From NCBI GenBank assembly GCA_964343075.1, contig CAYFGT010000009.1, positions 1 through 64,000 of the forward strand: DNA of 64,000 nucleotides, given 5' to 3'. This DNA comes from UBA2588 sp964343075 (GTDB lineage: Bacteria; Chloroflexota; Dehalococcoidia; Lucifugimonadales; UBA3495). The translations under genes were made by a program, and so were the position numbers. This document shows, in pieces, positions 8,344 through 17,647 of this stretch. The notes under the pieces are model-generated. The model did not search any database. It was not told the DNA's origin and saw nothing but the letters and a program-made list of their open reading frames with translations. Within the stretch, counting starts at the first letter, position 1; the number at the start of each line of letters is the position of its first letter.

Positions 8344-8355
8344 ACGACTGGTCAA
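8328..8355 (-). promoter_or_regulatory. Promoter candidate for the IscA-like gene
   Basis: On the minus strand TTGACC and TATACA are separated by 16 bases, about 48 bases upstream of the start codon. It overlaps the plus-strand promoter of the YedK-like gene, so the two cannot be occupied at once. Confidence 0.45.
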
Positions 8356-8393
8356 TGCAAATAGATATGATTGTAGTATGAAAGACAGATGTT

Positions 8394-9059
8394 ATGTGCG
8401 GACGATTTAATTTAGCGTATAGTTCGGGTGATATTTCAGATAAACTGCCCGGTGTTTTATGGGAAATTGAGAAACTTCCTAGTTTCAACATTGCCCCTTC
8501 AACTATGATTTTAGTCGTTCATGGATCAAATCAAGGATTTACTGGCAGTTTGATGAAATGGGGGATCCCTATAACGGATGCTTCCGGAAGGCAGGTATTG
8601 ATGAGCAATACGAGGATTGAACGACTTTTAGAAAACAACTCATTGTCCAGTCGATCGGATGCTCTTTGTTTCATTCCTGCTACAGGATTTTACGAATGGG
8701 AGCAAAACTCAAAGACTAAAATCCCCTTTAATGTTCGGCTAACAGACAGTGAATTATTTGTGATGGTAGGTATTTATCGTAAAACTGCAAATGGAAATTA
8801 TTGTTCAATATTAACCTGTGAGGCCCCACAACCGTTGCGGGATATCCACCCTAGATCTCCGCTGATGTTAGAAGCTAGTTTAGATATTATACAGAGCAAC
8901 GAGAAAAGATCTGCCATTGAATATTTGAAGTTTTCACTGGACATGCAAAAAAAATTGCAAGTTAACTTGACACAAGTATCGCCAAGAATCAACAATGTGT
9001 CGTTTAATTCTCCGGAATGCTTGAATGAAGATGTTACTCATCAGATTCAATTATTGTAA
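8394..9059 (+). CDS. SOS response-associated peptidase family protein (YedK/HMCES)
   Basis: A 221-residue SRAP-domain protein that in characterised relatives crosslinks through Cys2 to abasic sites in single-stranded DNA, protecting them from cleavage. The diagnostic MCGRF start leaves C2 as the N-terminal residue. The other active-site positions are present: N72 (SNTRIE), E101 (GFYEWE) and H152 (DIHPRSP). Length is normal. It is divergent from the IscA-like gene, with overlapping promoters. No LexA box is evident by eye. Confidence 0.93.
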   Translation: MCGRFNLAYSSGDISDKLPGVLWEIEKLPSFNIAPSTMILVVHGSNQGFTGSLMKWGIPITDASGRQVLMSNTRIERLLENNSLSSRSDALCFIPATGFYEWEQNSKTKIPFNVRLTDSELFVMVGIYRKTANGNYCSILTCEAPQPLRDIHPRSPLMLEASLDIIQSNEKRSAIEYLKFSLDMQKKLQVNLTQVSPRINNVSFNSPECLNEDVTHQIQLL

Positions 9060-9164
9060 TTGGAAACGTTTGTGTCATATTAATAGGGTTGATAGAATAG
9101 CTAGGTGCTAAAAAACAAAAAGTGAATTCAATCTTGGATCACTATGATTGGTAAGAGGTGAAAG

Positions 9165-10664
9165 TTGGATAATACATATGATGTTGTAGTAGTAGGAGCC
9201 GGAAATGCTGCTTTAAGTGCTGCTATTGCCGCTAAAGAAAATTGCAGTTCCGTTTTGGTTTTGGAAAAGGCTCCAGAATATTTTAGGGGAGGCAATACGT
9301 ATTTCACTGGTGGACTGATACGTTTTTCATTTGATGGCATTGAAGATTTGAAAGAAGTGATTTATGACATGTCAGAAACGGAGGAGAATTCTATTGAAGT
9401 CGGGAGTTATACAGAAGATCAATTTTATGATGACATGATGCGTGTGACTCACGGTCTGACTGATCCCGAGTTAGCGCAGATATTGACCACACAATCTTTG
9501 CCCACTATGAAATGGTTAACGCAAAAAGGAGTAAGGTTTGTCATGGCTTTTGGGAGACAAGCTTTTAAAGATGGCGATAAGTATAGATTTTGGGGCGGAG
9601 CGATTGTTGAAGCCGTGGGAGCCGGGAAAGGGCTTTCTGATCAACAGTTTGAGGTTTGCAAACGTGATGGAATAGAAGTGAGGTATGGGACCGAAGCTAA
9701 GAAACTTATTCAAGATAATAAAGGTAGGATTTGCGGGATAACAGTTTTAGGCCCTGATGGGTTTGAAGATATATCTGCTGGCTCGATAGTTTTGGCATCA
9801 GGAGGATTCGAGGCTAATGCTGAAATGCGATCTAGATATTTAGGTCCAGGGTGGGAAAATGTAAAAGTTCGCGGAGTTCCATATAACACTGGCGATGGTA
9901 TTAGAATGGCTTTAGAAGTGGGTGCCCAATCCCACGGGCATTATAGTGGTTGTCATGCGGTTGCTTGGGATATGAATGCTCCAGCTTCAGGAGATAGGAA
10001 CATAACAGAGTTATACCAGAAGCATTCTTATCCTTTCGGGTTGATAGTCAATATTAATGGTAAACGCTTCGTTGACGAAGGGTATGATTTTAGGAATTAC
10101 ACTTATGTCACCTATGGAAGAGCTTTAATGGACCAACCCCAAGGGTTAGCCTACCAGATCTTTGACGGTAAAGTGCTAGAAAGAAACTTGCTAAGAGATG
10201 AATATAATATTCCAGAGGTAACCCGATATGAAGCTAATACGATCGAAGAATTAGCAATCGGTTTAGATATAGACCCTCAAGGGTTAGTGGAAGAAATTTC
10301 AGAATATAACAAAGCTGTACGAACGGATATTGAGTACAATCCAACTATCAAAGATGGCCGATGTACAGAAGGATTAGAGGTTAATAAAACGAACTGGGCG
10401 GAAACGATCGATAAACCCCCTTATGTTGGGTATGCGGTTACAACGGGGATTAGTTTTACGTTTGGAGGAGTAAAAATCAATAATAGAGGCCAGATAATGA
10501 ACAGTAGTTTAGAGCCGATTCCAGGTTTGTACGCTGCTGGTGAAATGGTTGGTGGGTTATTTTATTACAATTATCCAGGAGGTTCAGGACTGTCAGCAGG
10601 AATGACTTTTGGAAAACTTGCTGGCGAAACTGCTGGCCGAGATGCGATGGTATTGAAAGATTAA
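9165..10664 (+). CDS. FAD-dependent dehydrogenase of the TcuA / fumarate-reductase flavoprotein family
   Basis: The 499-residue protein starts with an FAD dinucleotide-binding fold (VVVVGAGNAALSAAIAA), where GNAAL instead of GxGG is typical of tricarballylate dehydrogenase TcuA. GGNTYFTGG follows, and the C terminus has the FAD pyrophosphate segment (PIPGLYAAGEM with GGSGLSAGMTFG). It probably oxidises a di- or tricarboxylate or a steroid-like acid; TcuB and TcuC partners are not adjacent. The start is TTG 9165, behind an AGAGGTG Shine-Dalgarno. No signal peptide is visible, so it is cytoplasmic. Confidence 0.82.
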   Translation: MDNTYDVVVVGAGNAALSAAIAAKENCSSVLVLEKAPEYFRGGNTYFTGGLIRFSFDGIEDLKEVIYDMSETEENSIEVGSYTEDQFYDDMMRVTHGLTDPELAQILTTQSLPTMKWLTQKGVRFVMAFGRQAFKDGDKYRFWGGAIVEAVGAGKGLSDQQFEVCKRDGIEVRYGTEAKKLIQDNKGRICGITVLGPDGFEDISAGSIVLASGGFEANAEMRSRYLGPGWENVKVRGVPYNTGDGIRMALEVGAQSHGHYSGCHAVAWDMNAPASGDRNITELYQKHSYPFGLIVNINGKRFVDEGYDFRNYTYVTYGRALMDQPQGLAYQIFDGKVLERNLLRDEYNIPEVTRYEANTIEELAIGLDIDPQGLVEEISEYNKAVRTDIEYNPTIKDGRCTEGLEVNKTNWAETIDKPPYVGYAVTTGISFTFGGVKINNRGQIMNSSLEPIPGLYAAGEMVGGLFYYNYPGGSGLSAGMTFGKLAGETAGRDAMVLKD

Positions 10665-10794
10665 ATAGTAAGACACCTACGATATTAGATTAAGACTTGT
10701 CATTATAATTAGATTGGGATAGACTAGGCTTGATCCAATACCCAGAGAAATTATTTAAGTATTTGACCAATTTAGACGGATTGAGAGAGGGAGT

Positions 10795-10977
10795 ATGTTT
10801 GACAAGCAGAGCTTAGACAATTTGTTTGAAGAACTCAGAGATGAATTCGAGCTTGAACCTGAATGGGAAGAAATTGAACAAGCAGCACACTTAGGTGTTG
10901 CAAGGTCTGATGCTGGAGTAGAACTCGGCGATATCGATGGTCGTGTAGCCGATTTAATCAATAAGCACAAGCCTTAA
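10795..10977 (+). CDS. Small acidic protein of unknown function
   Basis: A 60-residue highly acidic, helical protein (FEELRDEFELEPEWEEIEQ) with no recognisable domain. GAGAGGGAG lies just before the ATG, a convincing ribosome binding site, and base composition matches neighbouring genes. An antisense frame covers the same stretch but lacks such a site. Its position between the TcuA-like flavoprotein and ridA gives no clear functional hint. Confidence 0.6.
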   Translation: MFDKQSLDNLFEELRDEFELEPEWEEIEQAAHLGVARSDAGVELGDIDGRVADLINKHKP

Positions 10978-10996
10978 AAATTCTACTGTAATGGCA

Positions 10997-11054
10997 GTTA
11001 CCGTTCTGTAACGAGAACGAAAGACACGTAACTGTTCGTTATATCTTGTATAAT
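10997..11054 (+). promoter_or_regulatory. Overlapping inverted repeats and -10 box upstream of ridA
   Basis: GTTAC (10997) and GTAAC (11008) form one inverted repeat, and CGTTCT/AGAACG (11002-11019) a second perfect six-pair repeat with a six-base loop. They lie 30 bases before a perfect TATAAT at 11049. No good -35 is spaced 16-18 bases from the -10, which is compatible with an activator-dependent promoter. The regulator is unknown. Confidence 0.35.
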
Positions 11055-11127
11055 GTCCGAATCATGGATTAATTATTGTGCGTTTTAAATGCACGTAGAT
11101 AATATTGGTATATATAGAGGAGGACAT

Positions 11128-11472
11128 ATGGAAATCACTAGATCTGAAACAGGTGCTCGTATGAGCCGAAGTGTAGTACACAATGGAGTTGTATATTTGG
11201 CAGGTACCACTGGTACGGCTTATGAAAGCGTCACCTCTCAAACCACAGAAATCTTAGCCAAAGTGGATGAATTGTTAAAGAATGCTGGCTCTGACAAATC
11301 TAAGTTATTACGAGCAGAGATTTGGTTAGATGATATGCGATACTTTGATGAAATGAATGCTGTTTGGGATGCATGGGTACCGGAAGGATGCGCTCCCGCA
11401 CGAGCTTGTGGATCTGCTCATTTAGCTAGAGCAGGGGTTTGGGTTGAAATAATCTTAACAGCTGCTGTTTAG
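11128..11472 (+). CDS. RidA (YjgF/YER057c/UK114) family enamine/imine deaminase
   Basis: A 114-residue RidA-like protein. VVYLAGTTG and the series LRAEIWLDDMRYFDEMNAVWD fit, followed by the family's conserved Arg in CAPARACG and a closing VWVEIILTAAV strand. RidA proteins hydrolyse reactive enamine or imine intermediates to ketoacids plus ammonia as trimers. I use ATG 11128 because AGAGGAGG precedes it; an upstream ATG at 11089 adds 13 unrelated residues. tRNA-Gly follows after nine bases and may be on the same transcript. Confidence 0.87.
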   Translation: MEITRSETGARMSRSVVHNGVVYLAGTTGTAYESVTSQTTEILAKVDELLKNAGSDKSKLLRAEIWLDDMRYFDEMNAVWDAWVPEGCAPARACGSAHLARAGVWVEIILTAAV

Positions 11473-11481
11473 CCTTTTGTT

Positions 11482-11556
11482 GCGGGCGTAACTCAGTGGT
11501 AGAGTGTTTGCTTCCCAAGCAAAAAGTCGAGGGTTCGAATCCCTTCGCCCGCTCCA
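11482..11556 (+). tRNA. tRNA-Gly (anticodon CCC)
   Basis: A 75-base cloverleaf with acceptor arms GCGGGCG and CGCCCGC, discriminator T, encoded CCA and T-loop GGTTCGAAT. The anticodon stem TTTGC/GCAAA encloses TTCCCAA, giving CCC at 11514-11516. It starts nine bases after ridA. Confidence 0.97.
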
Positions 11557-11587
11557 GAGTTATTTTTGTAAGGCATAAGAATTTGTT

Positions 11588-12055
11588 ATGGGCATGTTAG
11601 ATGACGATATGAAAAAAATGATCCGGCAGCAAAGAATGGGTTTCATAGCAACAGTATCTCCCGAAGGCTTGCCTAATTTATCTCCCAAGGGTACTACCTC
11701 TGTATGGGATGATGATCACTTAATATTTGCTGATTTGGGATCTCCGGACACTGTACGAAATCTCGAAAACAATCCTGCTTGCGAAATCAATGTTTTGGAT
11801 TATTTTTCGCGAAAAGGATACATGATCAAAGGCCAAGCTCAAGTCCTGACTGAAGGAGAATTGTTTGATTCTATTCATACTAAGGTTACAGCTAACAGAA
11901 GTAGTCGAGCCTATCCAAGTAGTAGATATGTGATTGTGGAAATCCAAGAAGTTTCAATGATGATCTCGCCTGGATATTCTTCAGGTCAATCGGAATCAGA
12001 AATGAGAAATCAATGGCATAAACATTGGAATGAAGTACATTCTGAGAACTCATAA
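11588..12055 (+). CDS. Pyridoxamine 5'-phosphate oxidase-fold (PPOX) protein
   Basis: A 155-residue split-barrel flavin-binding-type protein. QRMGFIATVSPEGLPNLSPKGT and the strand DDDHLIFADLGSPDTVRNLENNP are typical of small PPOX-like proteins that bind FMN or F420 (or heme). They often reduce small molecules or detoxify quinones; the substrate here is unknown. It directly follows tRNA-Gly and is followed after 11 bases by the winged-helix-like gene, so the two are likely co-transcribed. Confidence 0.82.
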   Translation: MGMLDDDMKKMIRQQRMGFIATVSPEGLPNLSPKGTTSVWDDDHLIFADLGSPDTVRNLENNPACEINVLDYFSRKGYMIKGQAQVLTEGELFDSIHTKVTANRSSRAYPSSRYVIVEIQEVSMMISPGYSSGQSESEMRNQWHKHWNEVHSENS

Positions 12056-12066
12056 AAAATCGCGTC

Positions 12067-12465
12067 ATGAATAAGTATGAGATAAACGGTTATGTGATTT
12101 TGTTGTTGATCGATAAATTTTTTCCTAAATCAGTTTTTCAGGTTCAACAACTGTTTATGTTATGGGAAGAGAGAATCCTGCCTGTCCTGTCTCAAAACAC
12201 ACTCAAAACTGAATTGTTGGTACGTGATGATGGGAATCCGGTTTGGAAAACCAGGATAGTAAAGGCAATTTCTGAGCTGCTGAATATGGAATATATTAAC
12301 AGGGCTTACCCTTATAGCATGCAATATCAGAGATATGCGATCACAGATTTTGGTAAAAATGTGATTGCTGCACCAAGCCAAGGTATTAAAGAAAAGCTTT
12401 CAGGCAATGAACTCTTTTTATCCAGAGAAATTGAGGAAGTGATTAAGAATATCCATATTAAATAA
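12067..12465 (+). CDS. Unknown protein with Mrr-N-terminal-like winged helix
   Basis: A 132-residue protein without a confident family. The segment VWKTRIVKAISELLNMEYINR, then YAITDFGKNVI, matches the pattern of the winged-helix domain found at the N terminus of Mrr-type nucleases (P.W..R...A...L....I...Y.IT..G). No nuclease domain is attached. It could be a small DNA-binding regulator. It lies between a PPOX-fold gene and secA on the same strand. Confidence 0.55.
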   Translation: MNKYEINGYVILLLIDKFFPKSVFQVQQLFMLWEERILPVLSQNTLKTELLVRDDGNPVWKTRIVKAISELLNMEYINRAYPYSMQYQRYAITDFGKNVIAAPSQGIKEKLSGNELFLSREIEEVIKNIHIK

Positions 12466-12504
12466 TAGTGAATATTTGAAAACAATAAATTAAAATATAT
12501 TTGT

Positions 12505-15045
12505 ATGGTTACATTATTAAAAAAACTAGCTGGCGACAATAAGATTATCAAGCGGGCTTATAGACTGGTAGATCAGATTAATGAACTGGAATCAGAATTC
12601 TCACGCTATGATGAAGGGCAAATCAGCGCTAAAGCTGCTGAATTAAAAGATTTTGTTGCAAATGGAGGGGACCTGAATGACATCTTGGTTCCTTCGTTTG
12701 CTTTAGTTAGGGAGGCATCGAAAAAAACCTTAGGTCAAAGGCATTATGACGTCCAATTGATTGGAGGAATTGTATTACACAATGGGCAGATAGCTGAAAT
12801 GAAGACGGGAGAAGGGAAAACATTAGTAGCAACTCTTCCGGCTTTCTTGAATGCGTTGCAAATGTCTGTTCATGTAGTCACTGTAAATGATTATTTGGCT
12901 CTGCGTGATGCTGCTTGGATGGGACCAATTTATTCTTTGTTAGGACTTACAGTAGGATGCCTACAACATGATTGTGCTTACCAATATGATGTAGAAGCGA
13001 ATGGGCAAATGAAGTTAGTTGATCGGTCCGTCGCATATTCTGCTGATATTTTATATGGAACAAACAATGAATTCGGATTTGATTATCTAAGAGATAACAT
13101 GAGTGTAGAAAGTGAGCAACGGGTTCAGAAACAATTAGAATTTGCCATAGTGGACGAAGTCGATAATATTTTAATTGATGAAGCTCGAACGCCTTTGATT
13201 ATTAGTGGCCCCGCAGATGAACCAGTTAATTTATATGGCCAATTTGCTAAGCTTTCCACTCGATTACGAGAACATGAAGACTTTACTGTTGATGAAAAAA
13301 CTCAAGGGACATCACTGACACAGGAAGGTATACAGAAGTTTGAACAGTGGTTGAAAGTTGATAATTTATATGATCCGGATAACTTTCACTTAGTACATTT
13401 TGCTGAAAACTCCGTTGTAGCACGTTTTTCTAAACAGAAAAATAGAGACTACGTTGTTCGCGATGGTGAAGTAGTTATTGTGGATGAATTTACTGGGAGG
13501 CTTCAATACGGAAGGAGATGGTCCGATGGACTACATCAGGCTGTGGAAGCTAAAGAAGGGTTGCGTATCCAAAATGAAAGTGTAACTTATGCCACTATTA
13601 CGCTTCAAAACTATTTTAGGCTATACAACAAACTATCTGGCATGACAGGTACAGCTCTTACAGAATCAGATGAGTTTTATCAAATTTATGGTCTGGAAGT
13701 TACTGAAATACCAACGAATTTACCAATGCAAAGACAAGACTTTAGTGATTTGGTATTCCAGAATACTAAATCTAAATGGAATTCTATTATTGAAGATATA
13801 GCAACCACCTATGAATCAAAGAGGCCAATCCTAATAGGTACAGCTTCTATTGATGATTCAGAATATTTAAGTGATCGACTGAAGAAAAAAGGAATACCTC
13901 ATAATGTGTTAAATGCTAAGAATCATGCGAATGAATCCGAGATTATTGCAGGTGCGGGGCAACTGGGGGCTGTAACAGTTTCTACCAATATGGCCGGCAG
14001 AGGAACAGATATAGTACTGGGAGGAAAATCTGATAGTAACCCAAATTGGGAAACAGAGCATCAAGAAGTTGTGGATCTTGGTGGTCTCCATGTAATAGGT
14101 GTCGAACATTACGATTCTAGACGTATAGATAATCAGTTAAGAGGCAGAGCAGGGAGACAAGGCGACCCAGGAACTTCCCAGTTTTATGTATCGTTAGAAG
14201 ATGATTTAATGCAAAGATTTGGTGGAGAACGGATCAAATCAGTAATGAGCTGGACAGGTTTAGAAGAAGATATACCAATTGAAAATAAGCTTATCACTCG
14301 GTCTATCCGAGGTGCTCAAGTTAAAGTGGAAGGCTATCACTTTGACGTAAGAAAACATTTGTTGAATTATGATGATGTGCTTAATAATCAAAGAACAGTT
14401 ATATATCAAGAGCGGAATGAGATTTTAGATGCTAATGACCTACAACATAAGATTAAAAGCTTGTTATGTGATGAATATAACGATCTGGTAGATAATTATT
14501 TGTCTGGGCACAATAGTGATTTTTGGGATTACGATGCGTTTTATACTGAGTTAAGGTCTATTAGTACGGTGCCCTCCTCTATACAGGATGAAGAAGAATT
14601 AGCTCAGCTAGATCACAAAACTGTTAAAGATATACTAAATGAGCATTCTGAAGAAGTATATTCTGATAAAGAAGAAGAACTTACAGAAGAGAATATGACA
14701 TTGGCTTCTCGCATATTACTTCTTAAATCAATTGACACAAGATGGCTATCTCATTTGACAACCATGGAGAACCTGCGTACAGGGGTTGGCTTGCATGCTT
14801 ACGGGCAAAGAGATCCTTTGGTTGTTTATAAGACGGAAGGCTTTAAGTTGTTTACAGAGCTTCTGGGTCGTATTAGATCCGATATGCTTCGTAGTTTATT
14901 CAATGTTCATATTGAAATTGGAGAGACACCGATTACTCGCAAACGTAATCAGAGAACTGATCCAGCTGTGATCGGTAGAAAAATAGGACGAAATGAAAGT
15001 TGCCCTTGCGGGAGTGGAAGAAAGTTTAAAAGATGTTGTGGTTGA
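12505..15045 (+). CDS. secA: Preprotein translocase ATPase SecA
   Basis: The 846-residue motor drives unfolded preproteins through SecYEG. Walker A is GEGKT (residues 102-106), the DEAD-like box reads VDEVDNILIDEARTPLI (Asn where Ser is usual), then TNMAGRGTDIVLGG and LRGRAGRQGDPG of the second ATPase domain. The C terminus ends in a zinc-binding SEC-C motif (CPC...KRCCG, residues 833-845), implying SecB or ribosome contacts. The start MVTLLKKLAG is standard although no strong Shine-Dalgarno is seen. Its stop abuts the convergent copper ATPase with no intervening base. Confidence 0.97.
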   Translation: MVTLLKKLAGDNKIIKRAYRLVDQINELESEFSRYDEGQISAKAAELKDFVANGGDLNDILVPSFALVREASKKTLGQRHYDVQLIGGIVLHNGQIAEMKTGEGKTLVATLPAFLNALQMSVHVVTVNDYLALRDAAWMGPIYSLLGLTVGCLQHDCAYQYDVEANGQMKLVDRSVAYSADILYGTNNEFGFDYLRDNMSVESEQRVQKQLEFAIVDEVDNILIDEARTPLIISGPADEPVNLYGQFAKLSTRLREHEDFTVDEKTQGTSLTQEGIQKFEQWLKVDNLYDPDNFHLVHFAENSVVARFSKQKNRDYVVRDGEVVIVDEFTGRLQYGRRWSDGLHQAVEAKEGLRIQNESVTYATITLQNYFRLYNKLSGMTGTALTESDEFYQIYGLEVTEIPTNLPMQRQDFSDLVFQNTKSKWNSIIEDIATTYESKRPILIGTASIDDSEYLSDRLKKKGIPHNVLNAKNHANESEIIAGAGQLGAVTVSTNMAGRGTDIVLGGKSDSNPNWETEHQEVVDLGGLHVIGVEHYDSRRIDNQLRGRAGRQGDPGTSQFYVSLEDDLMQRFGGERIKSVMSWTGLEEDIPIENKLITRSIRGAQVKVEGYHFDVRKHLLNYDDVLNNQRTVIYQERNEILDANDLQHKIKSLLCDEYNDLVDNYLSGHNSDFWDYDAFYTELRSISTVPSSIQDEEELAQLDHKTVKDILNEHSEEVYSDKEEELTEENMTLASRILLLKSIDTRWLSHLTTMENLRTGVGLHAYGQRDPLVVYKTEGFKLFTELLGRIRSDMLRSLFNVHIEIGETPITRKRNQRTDPAVIGRKIGRNESCPCGSGRKFKRCCG

Positions 15046-17523
15046 TCATAAGTCATAAGTTTTAATTCTTAATGAATTAGATATGACGGTGATTGAGCTT
15101 AAAGCCATTGCAAGTGCAGCCATTACGGGATTCAAAAATCCAGAGTCTCCAAATATAAAGCTAAGACTGACAGGGTTGTACCCAATTAATGTAAAAATGG
15201 GATACAGGATTCCTGCTGCTACAGGTATCAAAACAAGATTGTAGAAAAAAGCCCAGAATAAATTTTGCTTGATTATTCTGGAAGTTATTGTACTTAGACG
15301 TAACGATTTCAATATTGATGTGAGATCTGGTTTTAATAGAGTAATTTTTGAGTTTTCGATTGTTATGTCGGATCCTTGTCCAATGGCCATTGATACGTCT
15401 GATTGGATTAACGCGGGTGCATCATTGACACCATCTCCTATCATAAGTACTTTGTGACCCTGAATCTGTAAATCCGAAACAAGCTCGAATTTATTTTGAG
15501 GGCTCATTTGGGAATAATATTGCTGGATTCCTATTATGTCTGCTGTATGTTTGACCGCATGCTCGTTATCTCCACTAGCCAAAATGATATTTTTACCCAT
15601 AGTTATTAAGCTTTGAATTGTGGGAGATGCAGATGATTTAATTTGATCGTTTAGGTTAAGGACACCGGAGTATTCATTGTTTATTGATATGTAAACTCGA
15701 GTTGATTTTTCTTGTGTGTTTGGGATGCTTACAGACATGGATTCCATGAGTCGTTCATTACCGATCGCTATATTGTTAGTATTTATGGTGCCTGTAACAC
15801 CCAATCCTGGAAGACTTTTAAAATTGGTGCTTTCAAGGAAATCCAAATTTTTAGAGATTAAATGTTGGACGATTGCTTTGCCTACAGGGTGCTCAGAATA
15901 AGTTTCTATTGAGCCAGCAATTTGAATCAGTTCGTCTTGGTTTATGGCAACAGACTCTACGGAACTGACTTGGAGTGTGCCCTCTGTTAACGTTCCGGTT
16001 TTATCAAATATGATGGTGTCAATATTCCTCAATTCTTCGAGGGTTTGCGCATCTTTTATTAAGATCCCTTGTTGCGCAGCTTGCCCTGTGCTTGTGACTA
16101 TTGCTGTTGGTGTTGCGAGCCCTAAGGCACAGGGACACGCAATTATTAATATGGAAATGAATGACGTTGATGCAAGTATCCATGTTGGCTCGGGGCCTAA
16201 TATCCCCCAGCCTACAAATGCCAACAATCCTATAAGTAATATGGCTGGAACAAAAACAGATGAGATCTTGTCTGCTAGGATTTGTACAGGTGCCTTGGAT
16301 CCTTGGGCTTCTTCTACCAAAGATATGATCTGAGAGAGTAATGATTCTTTTGGATTTTTAGTTGCTACTATCGTTATAGCACCATCGTAATTGAGTGTTC
16401 CGGTGTATACAAAATTTCCAGGGACTTTGTCTTGAGGAAGAGATTCTCCTGTTAACATCGATTCATCTATGCTGGTTGTTCCGGACAAAATCTCTCCGTC
16501 TATTGGAACTGCTTCTCCTGGCCGTACTAAGATCACATCACCTGGACTAATGTCTTCGACTTTAACTTCTAGCTGCTGATCGTCTTTCAGAATTGTAGCT
16601 GTAGGTGGCCTTAACTGGATTAACTGGCGTATAGATTGTGAAGTTTTAACTTTAGCAATGGTTTCCAGATATTTCCCTACGAGAACTAGTGTGATTATCA
16701 TAGTTGAAGTGTCAAAGAATAAATGATTACTGAAGTAAGATGATAGCGTAGGATTTACGTATGAAACATTGATTATGGTTAAGAATACGCTGTATCCATA
16801 GGCAACGCTCGTACCTATCATTATTAGGCTATTCATGTTTGGGCTTAGATTTATCAAACTTCGGATGCCAGAATGGTAAAACCCATACCCGCACCAGAAT
16901 TGGATCACACTTGCAATAACCAAACAATAAAGCTCTATGTATGGAATAGAAGAAGTCAAATTATTCCATGGCAAGAAACCCATCGTTGTAATAAAGATAA
17001 AAATAGCACCAAGGAATGAAACTGTTAATCGTGTTTTAAGTTGTTGTATTTCCTCGTTTTTATTTAATCTTTCAATTTCTTCGTCTAACGTGCCGGGAAT
17101 TGCGGCAGAGTACCCCGCTTCATTTACTGCAGTTATAAACAAAGAATAATCTGAAGGACTGTCTGAGATATATTCTATTGTTGCTTTTTCGGTTGCTAAG
17201 TTAACACTTGCCTGTAATGTGTTAGGCACAGTTAAAATGGCAGATTCGACGTGATTCACACAAGCGCCGCAAGTCATACCAGACACGTTAAGTGTTACAT
17301 TGTTAGATTTAATAGAATATCCAGATCGTTCGATTCCAACTTTTAGGCTTGATAGAGACAGAAATCTGGAGTCGAATACTACATTTAAACTGCTGTTTGA
17401 AATATCTAGTTCTGTTTTTTGGACTCCTAAAATAGCCCGAATGTTATCAGTGAGCACAGTACTTGTATCTGTGGACAAATTGCCTTCTAGGGGGATATTT
17501 ATATTTGTTAAATTTAAATTCAT
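15046..17523 (-). CDS. Cu(I)-translocating P1B-type ATPase (CopA-like)
   Basis: An 825-residue heavy-metal ATPase exporting Cu(I). The N terminus has two HMA-like folds: the first (residues 1-73) lacks the metal-binding CxxC, the second has MTCGAC (residues 83-88). Eight membrane helices are predicted. CPC is at 463-465, DKTGT at 507, SEHPVGKA and GDGVNDAPA follow. The Cu(I) transport residues FFYN in the seventh helix and MALSS...NSLRI in the eighth are present. No CopZ, CsoR or CopY is adjacent. The stop is immediately next to the secA stop. Confidence 0.92.
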   Translation of the reverse strand: MNLNLTNINIPLEGNLSTDTSTVLTDNIRAILGVQKTELDISNSSLNVVFDSRFLSLSSLKVGIERSGYSIKSNNVTLNVSGMTCGACVNHVESAILTVPNTLQASVNLATEKATIEYISDSPSDYSLFITAVNEAGYSAAIPGTLDEEIERLNKNEEIQQLKTRLTVSFLGAIFIFITTMGFLPWNNLTSSIPYIELYCLVIASVIQFWCGYGFYHSGIRSLINLSPNMNSLIMIGTSVAYGYSVFLTIINVSYVNPTLSSYFSNHLFFDTSTMIITLVLVGKYLETIAKVKTSQSIRQLIQLRPPTATILKDDQQLEVKVEDISPGDVILVRPGEAVPIDGEILSGTTSIDESMLTGESLPQDKVPGNFVYTGTLNYDGAITIVATKNPKESLLSQIISLVEEAQGSKAPVQILADKISSVFVPAILLIGLLAFVGWGILGPEPTWILASTSFISILIIACPCALGLATPTAIVTSTGQAAQQGILIKDAQTLEELRNIDTIIFDKTGTLTEGTLQVSSVESVAINQDELIQIAGSIETYSEHPVGKAIVQHLISKNLDFLESTNFKSLPGLGVTGTINTNNIAIGNERLMESMSVSIPNTQEKSTRVYISINNEYSGVLNLNDQIKSSASPTIQSLITMGKNIILASGDNEHAVKHTADIIGIQQYYSQMSPQNKFELVSDLQIQGHKVLMIGDGVNDAPALIQSDVSMAIGQGSDITIENSKITLLKPDLTSILKSLRLSTITSRIIKQNLFWAFFYNLVLIPVAAGILYPIFTLIGYNPVSLSFIFGDSGFLNPVMAALAMALSSITVISNSLRIKTYDL

Positions 17524-17647
17524 TGGTTAATTTGCTGAAATGTTAGACAAACAATCACTTAATATGTACTATACCGTCAATCGATAGTCATTATCCATTA
17601 TATACAAATGTGTAACGTTTTAGATATTTATTGCACTTAGAGGATGT

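Noticed and set aside
10755..10970. Minus-strand frame over the small acidic protein
   Set aside because: Serine-rich mirror of an acidic gene that itself has a strong ribosome site.
16000..16333. Plus-strand frame inside the copper ATPase gene
   Set aside because: Antisense shadow across the CPC and DKTGT motifs of the ATPase.
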